From assembly GCA_019308645.1 (NCBI GenBank), contig JAFDHR010000053.1, positions 1 through 9,797 of the forward strand: a stretch of 9,797 nucleotides of DNA. Reading direction: 5' to 3'. Numbering within the stretch: position 1 is the stretch's first letter; every line of letters starts with the position of its first letter. A model generated the notes under the pieces. The model ran no database searches and was not told where the DNA came from. It saw nothing but the letters and a program-made list of their open reading frames with translations. Both the position numbers and the translations under genes were made by a program. Shown in pieces: positions 1 through 5,399 of the stretch. Origin of the DNA: Deltaproteobacteria bacterium. Its GTDB lineage: Bacteria; Desulfobacterota; DSM-4660; Desulfatiglandales; B25-G16.

Positions 1-152
1 TCCTCTTGATCCACCGGTTGAGCGCTTTCGAGAGCATGGATCAAATCCTGATGCTGAAATAGCCAGGGTGGAAGCCAGCGTTCCTCTCCAGGGGCACGAT
101 TGATGGGTGCTGTCTTTGTTGGAAGTACTTTTAGTGAGTTGTTCCTATCCAT
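1..152 (-). CDS. Hypothetical protein, N-terminal fragment (runs off the window)
   Basis: An open frame starts at an ATG (150-152) and reads leftward to the window edge without a stop, giving about 50 residues. The fragment begins MDRNNSLKVL and contains the aromatic/proline stretch ERWLPPWLFQHQ. I recognise no domain, signal peptide or membrane segment. Support for a real gene comes from the upstream sigma-70-like promoter at 314-343 on the same strand and from the uninterrupted frame. No strong Shine-Dalgarno is visible; the purine run AAAGAGA lies rather far from the ATG. Base composition is near 50% GC by eye, richer than the rest of the window. The function is unknown, and the frame could be spurious because it is short. 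Confidence 0.5.
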   Translation of the reverse strand, partial: MDRNNSLKVLPTKTAPINRAPGEERWLPPWLFQHQDLIHALESAQPVDQE

Positions 153-175
153 AGAAGCATAAGTCTCTTTAATTT

Positions 176-265
176 AACCTATTAAATCGCCTTTCCTTGC
201 CAACATCTCTCGCATAAAATATCAGCAGGCGGAAAAACAAAAATAGACTTTCGCTCTAATAGGTT
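176..265 (-). promoter_or_regulatory. Possible structured 5' leader of the partial gene at 1-152
   Basis: In the predicted leader, AACCTATTA (257-265 read on the minus strand) is perfectly complementary to TAATAGGTT (176-184), closing a 9-bp stem around 72 nt. Inside, CGCCT and AGGCG can form a second stem around a conserved-looking AGAGATGTTGGC stretch. The layout resembles an aptamer P1 stem, but I could not match it to any riboswitch class I know (TPP, c-di-GMP, glycine, guanidine and fluoride were considered). It may be an ordinary inverted repeat. Confidence 0.33.
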
Positions 266-313
266 TGGATAGATAATATTTATTATACTACATTAATTAT
301 AAATATAAAAATT

Positions 314-343
314 TTTATATGCATAAATAATACTATTTGTCAA
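314..343 (-). promoter_or_regulatory. Sigma-70-type promoter for the leftward gene
   Basis: On the minus strand there is a perfect -35 TTGACA (338-343), an 18-bp spacer and a -10 TATAAA (314-319). It lies in a very AT-rich stretch. The predicted start near 307 gives a leader of about 155 nt before the ATG at 152. It sits just downstream of the histidine phosphatase stop, so it would separate the partial gene from that transcript. Confidence 0.55.
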
Positions 344-369
344 TAATGTTATGAAGAGGAATTTCTATA

Positions 370-1008
370 TTAAAAATCAGGTTGGACTGTCCCATTTGCT
401 ATTTCTTTCAAATGACAGGTATCATTCACCAGGGATAGGATAAACCTGTTATTTAAATATTCAATCAAATTAATGCACCCTGTATCTTGCTTAATCTCCC
501 AAAAATGTGAGTTGCTGAGTCCCAAAAGTGCACATAGAAGGACCTTGTTTATAACCCTGTGAGGAACGATAAGGATTGATTTACCAGGATTCTCTTTTAC
601 AATATTTTTAAATGCACGAAAAGACCGTTCCTTTGCTTCATCTAAAGTTTCTCCATGGGGGAATCTTATCAAGTCAGGCTTTTTTTCCCATTTTTCATAT
701 TGATCACTGTATTGTTTTTTTACTTCACTAAATGTTAAACCCTCCCAATTACCATAACTTATATCAATCAATCCTTGAACAGGTACTATTTCAAGATGAA
801 AAAATTTTGCAATTGGCTGAGCAGTCTCAATAGAACGTCTGAGCGGACTTGTATAAATAGCGCCAATGTTTTTATCCTTCAAGGCATCAGATATAGCTTT
901 TGCCTCTCTGTGTCCAGCTTCATTTAACGGAACGTCTATTCTTCCCCTAAATGTTAGCTTCTTGTTCCAGTCTGTCTGTCCGTGCCTCACTAAATATACC
1001 TTAGTCAT
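370..1008 (-). CDS. Histidine phosphatase (phosphoglycerate mutase-like / CobC-type)
   Basis: A 212-residue cytoplasmic protein of the histidine phosphatase superfamily, which forms a phosphohistidine intermediate to remove or move phosphate. The RHG motif is at residues 8-10 (nucleophile H9), followed by FRGRIDVPLNEAG (20-32), the SPLRRSIETA segment (54-63, R58) and the second active-site histidine H150 in ILIVPHRV. The start at 1008 places the RHG motif where the family has it and has an AGGGG Shine-Dalgarno at 1013-1017; an upstream ATG at 1053 would add residues read from a repeat and is rejected. Two details are atypical. The usual acidic Glu in the LREIDFGEWEG motif appears as Asp (LIDISYGNWEG, D82), and the usual HGG after the second His is HRV. 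Candidate substrates include alpha-ribazole phosphate, phosphoglycerate and others. No neighbouring cobalamin genes are present, so the substrate is open. Confidence 0.92.
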   Translation of the reverse strand: MTKVYLVRHGQTDWNKKLTFRGRIDVPLNEAGHREAKAISDALKDKNIGAIYTSPLRRSIETAQPIAKFFHLEIVPVQGLIDISYGNWEGLTFSEVKKQYSDQYEKWEKKPDLIRFPHGETLDEAKERSFRAFKNIVKENPGKSILIVPHRVINKVLLCALLGLSNSHFWEIKQDTGCINLIEYLNNRFILSLVNDTCHLKEIANGTVQPDF

Positions 1009-1017
1009 AACGCCCCT

Positions 1018-1117
1018 GTAGTTAGTATGCAGTATGGACTCAGCAGTAAGCAATAGAGATCTCTTTGCTGCTTACTACCTACTGCTTACTACCTACTACT
1101 TACTTCCTACTGCTTAC
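1018..1117. repeat. Inverted array of 7-bp words (element A)
   Basis: Five consecutive 7-bp units with consensus GTAWGCA occupy 1018-1052. A 16-bp core (1053-1068) contains the perfect palindrome AGAGATCTCT (1055-1064). Seven 7-bp units of the opposite orientation, alternating TGCTTAC and TACCTAC, fill 1069-1117. The core-adjacent units (1046-1052 and 1069-1075) are exact inverted copies, so the whole can fold into a long imperfect hairpin. It abuts the Shine-Dalgarno of the histidine phosphatase gene and would lie in its leader. A TATAAT-like hexamer on the minus strand at 1119-1124 could be a weak -10 for that gene, but the expected -35 is poor. Confidence 0.8.
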
Positions 1118-1260
1118 TATTATAATTTACTATTGCACTGTTATTCATAAAATTCAAGGTCTTATTTAGCTTGACAAAATATGCTGCTCCTTTTAGGCTT
1201 TCTATCGAAATAATGTAACTCAGGTTCAAAGTTCCGGGTTCACGGTTCAGGGTTAAACAG

Positions 1261-1389
1261 ATGAAGGAGAGGCTCGATTCCAAGATGAAGGCGGAGTTCA
1301 TTAGGTTCTTGCGATACACCAGGCTGTCTTGCACGGTAGTTCAGAGTAAGGCCTATGTCACCCTAAATTCGCCCAGCCGTGAACTGTGA
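1261..1389 (+). pseudogene. Remnant of a four-helix-bundle (23S rRNA IVS / S23-type) protein gene
   Basis: The plus-strand frame from ATG 1261 to TGA 1387 encodes 42 residues. The segment KAEFIRFLRYTRLSC followed by TVVQSKAYVTL resembles the C-terminal half of four-helix-bundle proteins, whose usual pattern (from memory) is close to KEFIRFLRYARGSCxEVQSxLYVAL. Full-length members are about 115-130 residues. The N-terminal half and the final helix are missing, and the frame runs into repeat words on both sides, so this is a fragment. Family members occur in intervening sequences of 23S rRNA genes and as free-standing genes. A weak rightward promoter (TTGACA at 1171-1176, poor -10 TAGGCT at 1194-1199) lies upstream. 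The similarity is recognised by eye and could be chance. Confidence 0.5.
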
Positions 1390-1391
1390 AC

Positions 1392-1415
1392 CCCGCCTGC
1401 CGTCTGGCGGGCAGG
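1392..1415. repeat. 24-bp GC-rich palindromic repeat, copy 1
   Basis: This GC-rich block in AT-rich surroundings can form either of two competing hairpins: CCCGCC (1392-1397) with GGCGGG (1406-1411), or GCCTGCC (1395-1401) with GGCAGGC (1410-1416). It matches the copy at 9577-9600 at 22 of 24 positions, differing only in the two central bases (TC here, GA there). It is inserted inside the right arm of element B. Confidence 0.85.
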
Positions 1416-1443
1416 CTTGAACCTTACAACCTGAATAGTTACG

Positions 1444-1464
1444 AAATAATTACTGTAATTATTT
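1444..1464. promoter_or_regulatory. Perfect 21-bp palindrome upstream of the IMP cyclohydrolase operon
   Basis: AAATAATTAC (1444-1453) and GTAATTATTT (1455-1464) are exact inverted copies around a single T. The site is AT-rich, about 150 bp before the IMP cyclohydrolase start, with no T-tract following, which fits an operator better than a terminator. The binding protein is unknown. No convincing -35/-10 pair could be placed next to it. Confidence 0.4.
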
Positions 1465-1483
1465 GGAATAAACTTCAACTTTT

Positions 1484-1589
1484 ATCCTGTTAAAAAAAGA
1501 GTATTCCCATTTATGGCTTTAGGGGAAAACGAGAGAGTTTGATCGGGTTTTAAAGCTTTCTTTATCTGCCTCAGTCGGGCTAACAGGAT
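1484..1589 (+). promoter_or_regulatory. Possible folded 5' leader of the IMP cyclohydrolase operon
   Basis: ATCCTGTTA (1484-1492) and TAACAGGAT (1581-1589) are perfect 9-bp complements enclosing 88 nt, ending 7 nt before the Shine-Dalgarno of the first gene. Inside, TTCCC pairs with GGGAA to give a small hairpin, and AAAGCTTT is self-complementary. The closing stem so near the ribosome site suggests translational control. I compared it from memory with the ZTP (pfl) riboswitch, the class most expected upstream of a purH-type gene, and did not find its conserved segments. Confidence 0.35.
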
Positions 1590-1610
1590 TTGCAAAAAGG
1601 AGGATGTAAC

Positions 1611-2210
1611 ATGAATAAAATATCCACAGCCCTTATAAGTGTCACGGATAAAAGTGGTATAGTTGAGTTTGCGAAATCTTTAGAGAAATTAGGGATAGAA
1701 ATTCTTTCAACTGGGGGTACAGCAAAGGCAATGAGGGATGGAGGAATAAAGGTTTTGGATATATCTGAGTATACCGGCTTTCCTGAAATGATGGATGGCC
1801 GTGTTAAAACACTTCATCCAAAAGTACATGGTGGATTGCTGGGAAGGAGGGATAACCAACAAGATATTCAGATGATGAACATACATGGTATAAAGAACAT
1901 AGATCTGGTGCTTGTTAATCTGTATCAATTTGAACGAACAGTTGCAAAAGAGGGATGTACATTAGAAGAGGCTGTTGAGAACATTGATATAGGTGGTCCT
2001 AGCATGCTCAGATCAGCCGCAAAGAATTTTAAGTATGTAACTGTTATAGTGGATCCATCAGATTATTCTAAGGTGTTAAAAGAAATTACAGAATCTGGGG
2101 GGACGACCTTACAAACACGATTTGAACTGGCAAAAAAAGTTTTTAATCTCACTTGGCAATACGATAGGGCAATAAGTAATTATTTAGAAGGGGTAAAACT
2201 GAGTGTTTAG
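1611..2210 (+). CDS. purH: Stand-alone IMP cyclohydrolase (PurH N-terminal domain only)
   Basis: The 199-residue product closes the purine ring, converting FAICAR to IMP in the last step of de novo synthesis. It matches the MGS-like N-terminal half of PurH: SVTDKSG (10-16), STGGTA (33-38), [17 protein letters not shown] (54-70) and [14 protein letters not shown] (126-139). Catalytic residues known in human PurH are conserved: K66, a Tyr at 105, D126 and K138. Usual PurH is about 510-530 residues with a C-terminal AICAR transformylase. Here a stop follows precisely at the domain boundary ([11 protein letters not shown]) and the kinase gene begins 5 bp later, with no transformylase remnant. It is therefore a clean single-domain enzyme, not a visible frameshift. 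The transformylase must be encoded elsewhere. The start at 1611 has a strong AAGGAGG (1597-1603); a TTG at 1590 lies upstream of that site and is rejected. Confidence 0.93.
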   Translation: MNKISTALISVTDKSGIVEFAKSLEKLGIEILSTGGTAKAMRDGGIKVLDISEYTGFPEMMDGRVKTLHPKVHGGLLGRRDNQQDIQMMNIHGIKNIDLVLVNLYQFERTVAKEGCTLEEAVENIDIGGPSMLRSAAKNFKYVTVIVDPSDYSKVLKEITESGGTTLQTRFELAKKVFNLTWQYDRAISNYLEGVKLSV

Positions 2211-2215
2211 GCAGC

Positions 2216-3649
2216 ATGAAATATAATTCAGAAAATATCCGACCTGAAACTAACCGGTTCAGATTAGTTAAGTTTTTCGCCTATACAAGTTTCGTGATCC
2301 TCATTATTTCAAGCTTCACTCTATCAATGGTTATTTCCCAACGAGCCACAAAGGTCTTGATGAATACCTATGAGAATCATGCTCTTCTTATCGCAAATAA
2401 TTTAAACCATCAAGTATTTCACTATTTTACTATCCCTGTTAGATACAGATACGGGTCAATCAGTCTGAGAGAAAAGGAACAATCTGATCTGATGGATAAG
2501 ATAGTAAGGACTACTATTCACTCCTTTAATATAGAACAGGTTAATATATATGATACGGAGAAAGGCATTATTGCCTATAGTACCAATAGGGATTTGATCG
2601 GATTAACTGGCAGAGGGGGTATGGAATATAAAGCTGCCCTTGAGGGAAAACATAGCTCGCGTTTAGTATCCCGTGAACCTGCCATTTCCGGGTCTTTGTT
2701 CACGGATTTTGCAAAGGAGAAAAAGCTTAAGACCTTTATACCTTTCAAGGCAGAACCCCCTTATTACTACATCGGGATATTAGGTGTATTTGAGTTGACC
2801 CAAAATCTCACAAAAGAATATGAATCTATTTTAAAATTCAGGTATCTTATCTTTGGTGTATCTCTTTCGATTATGTTTCTTATATTCCTGGCTCTCCTGC
2901 TTGTAGTAAGGAAGGCTGAGCACATCCTTAGAAAAAGGGCAGAGGAACAAAAGCTATTAGAAGACCAACTGAATCAGGCTGAACGTTTAGCTGCGCTTGG
3001 TGAAATGGTCGCTGGTGTTTCTCATGAGATCAAGAACCCCTTAGGCATAATCAGGAGTACTGCAGAATTTTTAACAGAGAAATCAGCAGGTAATGAGAGC
3101 CAGAAGAAACTATCTTCTATTATTATTGAGGAGTCAGGGCGCCTCAATGATATTGTAACTGACTTTCTTGACTTTGCCAGACCTCAGGAGCCAAATTTCC
3201 AAGATTGTCACCTTGAAGAAATTATCGACAGAAACCTCTCTTTCCTGCAATCCGAATTAGATAAAAAGAATGTCGAAATAAATAATGGCGATCTGAATAA
3301 TAGGCCCTATAAAATTGAGGCAGATCCGGGCCTTCTTTATAGGGCATTCCTGAATATTTTTATAAACGCTATTCAGTCCATGAAAAATGGCGGTAATATT
3401 GATATTAAAATTGAAAAGGAGAAAGAAAATTACAGAATAGAAGTTTATGATACAGGAACAGGGATCAGCAAAGAAAACCTCAAAAAAATTTTTAATCCCT
3501 TTTTTACAACAAAGGATAAGGGAAGCGGCCTTGGATTGGCTATTGTGAAAAAGATTATAGAAGGGCATAAAGGAGAAGTATGGATAGAGAGCGAAGAAGG
3601 GACGGGAACAAGTGTATTTGTTATGTTGCCCCGAAAAAAACTAAAGTAA
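2216..3649 (+). CDS. Membrane sensor histidine kinase, HAMP-less ZraS-like
   Basis: A 477-residue sensor kinase of a two-component pair with the regulator downstream. Membrane segments lie near residues 20-41 and 209-232 and frame a ~165-residue extracytoplasmic sensor domain with no family I can name; its sequence between 105 and 195 (NIYDTEKGIIAYS, IGILGVFEL) has the flavour of a Cache/PAS fold. No HAMP is evident. A charged linker (233-260) leads straight to the dimerisation domain with phospho-acceptor H270 in SHEIKNPLG. The ATPase domain shows the N box (N384 in FINAIQSM), G1 DTGTGI (412-417), F box FNPFFTTK (426-433) and G2 GSGLGL (436-441), all intact. The 5-bp gap after the IMP cyclohydrolase gene indicates co-transcription. 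Its own ribosome site is weak (AGG at 2209-2211), so translational coupling is likely. The signal sensed is unknown. Confidence 0.95.
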   Translation: MKYNSENIRPETNRFRLVKFFAYTSFVILIISSFTLSMVISQRATKVLMNTYENHALLIANNLNHQVFHYFTIPVRYRYGSISLREKEQSDLMDKIVRTTIHSFNIEQVNIYDTEKGIIAYSTNRDLIGLTGRGGMEYKAALEGKHSSRLVSREPAISGSLFTDFAKEKKLKTFIPFKAEPPYYYIGILGVFELTQNLTKEYESILKFRYLIFGVSLSIMFLIFLALLLVVRKAEHILRKRAEEQKLLEDQLNQAERLAALGEMVAGVSHEIKNPLGIIRSTAEFLTEKSAGNESQKKLSSIIIEESGRLNDIVTDFLDFARPQEPNFQDCHLEEIIDRNLSFLQSELDKKNVEINNGDLNNRPYKIEADPGLLYRAFLNIFINAIQSMKNGGNIDIKIEKEKENYRIEVYDTGTGISKENLKKIFNPFFTTKDKGSGLGLAIVKKIIEGHKGEVWIESEEGTGTSVFVMLPRKKLK

Positions 3650-3650
3650 A

Positions 3651-3710
3651 TTAGTTGAATCGTTAAGTGGTTAAGCTGTTTACTACTCAACTACTTGACT
3701 ACTCAACCAA
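3651..3710. repeat. Inverted repeat of 8-bp words (element D) inside the operon
   Basis: Two 30-bp arms with no loop (3651-3680 and 3681-3710) are 21/30 complementary, plus two G-U pairs in RNA. Each arm is itself an 8-bp periodic array: the right arm read on the minus strand repeats GTTGAGTA, and the left arm repeats GTTRARNN. It starts one base after the kinase stop and separates kinase from regulator, so the operon mRNA would carry this hairpin. Confidence 0.8.
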
Positions 3711-3757
3711 TTAGCCCAACAAACTCAATAAACATAAAAAACCCAATAAACACAATT

Positions 3758-5119
3758 ATGGAAACAATCTTAATCATAGACGATGAAAAGAACTATCTTG
3801 TTATCCTTGAAGCCTTACTTTCTCCTGAGGGCTACGAGATAATTACAGAAGATAATGCCATGAATGCTCTCCGTTTAATTAGGGAAACAGATCTGGACTT
3901 AGTTATTACAGACATGAAAATGCCTGGGATGAATGGGATTGAACTCTTAGAAGAATCAAAGAAAATAAATCCTGAACTTCCCGTTATTATAATGACTGCC
4001 TATGGGACTATAGAAATGGCAGTCGAGGCCATGAAAAAGAGGGCCTATGATTATATTACCAAGCCTTTTAGAAATGAGGAATTAAAACTGACTATTAAGA
4101 AAGGCTTAGAAAACTATCGCCTTATTAAAGAAAACAGGCAGCTCAGTGAGGCCCTTTCAGATCGTTATAAATATGGAAATATAATCGGCAAGAGCAAACC
4201 TATGCTCAAGATCTATAATATGATCAGCAAAGTTGCCCAATCCAAGGCATCTGTCATGATCACAGGCCCATCTGGTACAGGTAAGGAGCTTATAGCTAAG
4301 GCCATTCATTATAATAGCCCAAGGAAAAACAGGCCCTTTATCTCTCTAAATTGTGGTGCATTGACTGAAACACTGTTAGAAAGTGAACTTTTTGGCCATG
4401 AAAGGGGCGCCTTTACTGGAGCTATTGCCATGAAAAAGGGGCGATTTGAATTGGCTGATGGGGGAACCTTATTTCTGGATGAGGTGGGGGAGATGCCACC
4501 TTCCTTACAGGTAAAACTACTTAGAGTATTACAGGAGATGGAATTTGAAAGGGTGGGAGGGACCAAAACCATTAAAGTGGATGTCAGAATTTTGGCAGCC
4601 TCGAATCGTAAATTAAAAGAGGACATAGACAGGGGAATATTTAGGGAGGATCTTTTCTATCGTTTGAATGTGGTTCAGATCGATGTGCCACCATTAAAAG
4701 ATAGGATCGAAGATCTTCCTTTTCTAACTGCACATTTTATAGAGAAATTCCAGCCATCCAAAAAGAAAAAAATAGAACTATCTCCTGATGTTTGGAAAGC
4801 CCTGTACAACTATAGCTGGCCTGGAAATATTAGGGAGTTGGAAAATACAATTGAAAGGGCTGCGGTGATGAATTCTGACGGATTAGTCAGCATAGAGGAT
4901 TTGCCAGACGAATTTTCAGGAAAACAGGAAGAAATCAATGTTGATAGATTCATACCCCTAAACGCTCCACTGCAAAAAACACTCGAGCAGATGGAAGAAC
5001 ATTTAATAAGAAGATCTCTGAAACAGTGCAATAATGTTCAATCTCATGCTGCAGAGATGCTCGGCATCACGAAAAGTCTTATTCAGCATAAAATGAAGAA
5101 GTACAACATCGTTGTTTAG
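3758..5119 (+). CDS. Sigma-54-dependent response regulator, NtrC/ZraR family
   Basis: A 453-residue enhancer-binding activator with three intact parts. The receiver domain (1-118) has acidic D8/D9, phospho-acceptor D52 in TDMKMPG and K102 in TKPF. The AAA+ domain (about 140-370) has Walker A GPSGTGKE (170-177), the sigma-54 contact loop GAFTGA (217-222), Walker B GGTLFLDEVGE (235-245) and the REDLFYRL arginine-finger region (296-303). The Fis-type helix-turn-helix is at the end (about 413-447, NVQSHAAEMLGITKSLIQHK). The kinase upstream is its likely partner. The ATG at 3758 begins METILIIDDE, as the receiver fold needs; an in-frame TTG at 3695 lies in repeat DNA and is rejected. No Shine-Dalgarno is apparent. 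GTACAA-type half-sites and a sigma-54 promoter just downstream suggest its target is the adjacent short transcript. Confidence 0.96.
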   Translation: METILIIDDEKNYLVILEALLSPEGYEIITEDNAMNALRLIRETDLDLVITDMKMPGMNGIELLEESKKINPELPVIIMTAYGTIEMAVEAMKKRAYDYITKPFRNEELKLTIKKGLENYRLIKENRQLSEALSDRYKYGNIIGKSKPMLKIYNMISKVAQSKASVMITGPSGTGKELIAKAIHYNSPRKNRPFISLNCGALTETLLESELFGHERGAFTGAIAMKKGRFELADGGTLFLDEVGEMPPSLQVKLLRVLQEMEFERVGGTKTIKVDVRILAASNRKLKEDIDRGIFREDLFYRLNVVQIDVPPLKDRIEDLPFLTAHFIEKFQPSKKKKIELSPDVWKALYNYSWPGNIRELENTIERAAVMNSDGLVSIEDLPDEFSGKQEEINVDRFIPLNAPLQKTLEQMEEHLIRRSLKQCNNVQSHAAEMLGITKSLIQHKMKKYNIVV

Positions 5120-5214
5120 AGGTTTAAAAAATTGTACCCATAATTATGCAATAATTTAAGTAGGTTATATTAAATAATAATTATATTATCCTTTTTGGGT
5201 ACAAAGAATTGTAC
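5101..5214 (+). promoter_or_regulatory. Cluster of GTACAA/TTGTAC half-sites, probable enhancer (UAS)
   Basis: Four half-sites of one hexamer occur in 114 bp: GTACAA at 5101-5106 (within the last regulator codons), TTGTAC at 5132-5137, GTACAA at 5199-5204 and TTGTAC at 5209-5214. The last two form the perfect-arm palindrome GTACAAAGAATTGTAC. In addition TTGTACCCA (5132-5140) is the exact inverse of TGGGTACAA (5196-5204). The palindrome centre is about 120 bp before the -12 element of the sigma-54 promoter, the usual place for an NtrC-family activator. Binding by the adjacent regulator is inferred. Confidence 0.52.
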
Positions 5215-5260
5215 TTTTAAGACAAATAGAAAAAGAGAATGGTGGTTTGGTATCACAGAA

Positions 5261-5279
5261 ATTGTTTAATTGAAACAAT
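5261..5279. promoter_or_regulatory. Second palindrome before the sigma-54 promoter
   Basis: ATTGTTTAATTGAAACAAT has perfect 7-bp arms around 5 bp and lies 35 bp upstream of the -24 element. It could be another regulator site or an IHF-type bending region, which often lies between enhancer and sigma-54 promoter. No further evidence is visible. Confidence 0.33.
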
Positions 5280-5313
5280 TAGTTACATAAACTATTCCCA
5301 AATATCATTATCT

Positions 5314-5330
5314 TGGCAAGAATATTGCAT
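5314..5330 (+). promoter_or_regulatory. Sigma-54 (-24/-12) promoter
   Basis: TGGCAAGAATATTGCAT matches the consensus TGGCACG-N4-TTGCA at all but one fixed position. The invariant GG (5315-5316) and GC (5327-5328) are separated by exactly 10 bases. The start site is expected near 5340. It is oriented away from the regulator gene towards the terminator, and no gene lies between them on this strand. Confidence 0.75.
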
Positions 5331-5339
5331 ATTAAGCAT

Positions 5340-5397
5340 TTAGAAATTAACCTCTTTTCTCCTAAAAAACCAACTGCTTATTAGTGGTTGGTTTTTT
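5340..5397 (+). ncRNA. Candidate sigma-54-dependent small RNA (~58 nt)
   Basis: The predicted sigma-54 start near 5340 and the intrinsic terminator ending at 5397 bound a transcript of about 58 nt. It has no start codon with a ribosome site, so it should be non-coding. The 5' half is single-stranded and includes the pyrimidine run CCTCTTTTCTCCT (5351-5363), which could pair with Shine-Dalgarno-like purine sequences; the 3' half is the terminator hairpin with a U tract, as in Hfq-type small RNAs. The arrangement parallels crcZ downstream of cbrB in Pseudomonas, but the sequence is not recognisably homologous. Transcription is not proven. Confidence 0.45.
5364..5397. terminator. Bidirectional intrinsic terminator
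   Basis: AAAAAACCAAC (5364-5374) and GTTGGTTTTTT (5387-5397) are perfect 11-bp complements around a 12-nt loop, with a six-T tract on either strand. On the minus strand it begins 2 nt after the era stop codon; on the plus strand it ends transcripts coming from the regulator operon and the sigma-54 promoter. Confidence 0.87.
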
Positions 5398-5399
5398 GT

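Larger units (their letters stand above)
1224..1430. repeat. Inverted 7-bp-word element (element B) enclosing a gene remnant
   Basis: The left arm (1224-1258) is five consecutive 7-bp units starting GTTC or GTTA (consensus GTTCANG). The right arm (1378-1430) carries the inverted units CGTGAAC, TGTGAAC and CTTGAAC plus a diverged one. The 24-bp GC palindrome sits exactly between the second and third right-arm units. The ~120 bp between the arms hold the four-helix-bundle remnant. The arms plus coding cargo look like a decayed mobile or IVS-like element, which is inference. Confidence 0.7.

Noticed and set aside
1018..1117. Possible CRISPR array
   Set aside because: Units are contiguous 7-bp words without spacers, in inverted orientation, and there are no cas genes.
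1171..1199. Rightward sigma-70 promoter (TTGACA, 17 bp, TAGGCT)
   Set aside because: The -35 is perfect but the -10 matches at only three positions; it may be a relic promoter of the four-helix-bundle remnant.
1107..1334. 75-residue minus-strand open frame
   Set aside because: It overlaps repeat words and the opposite strand gives the recognisable four-helix-bundle segment; it has no ribosome site or family pattern.
1484..1610. ZTP (pfl) riboswitch upstream of the purH-type gene
   Set aside because: The conserved 3' segment expected (CCGCCUGGGCA-like) and its partner domain were not found.
1611..2210. Frameshifted or truncated full-length purH
   Set aside because: The stop coincides with the natural domain end and the next gene starts 5 bp later; no transformylase sequence remains in any frame.
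3695..3757. N-terminal extension of the response regulator from a TTG start
   Set aside because: The extension is translated repeat sequence (element D and its flank) and the receiver fold starts at the ATG 3758.
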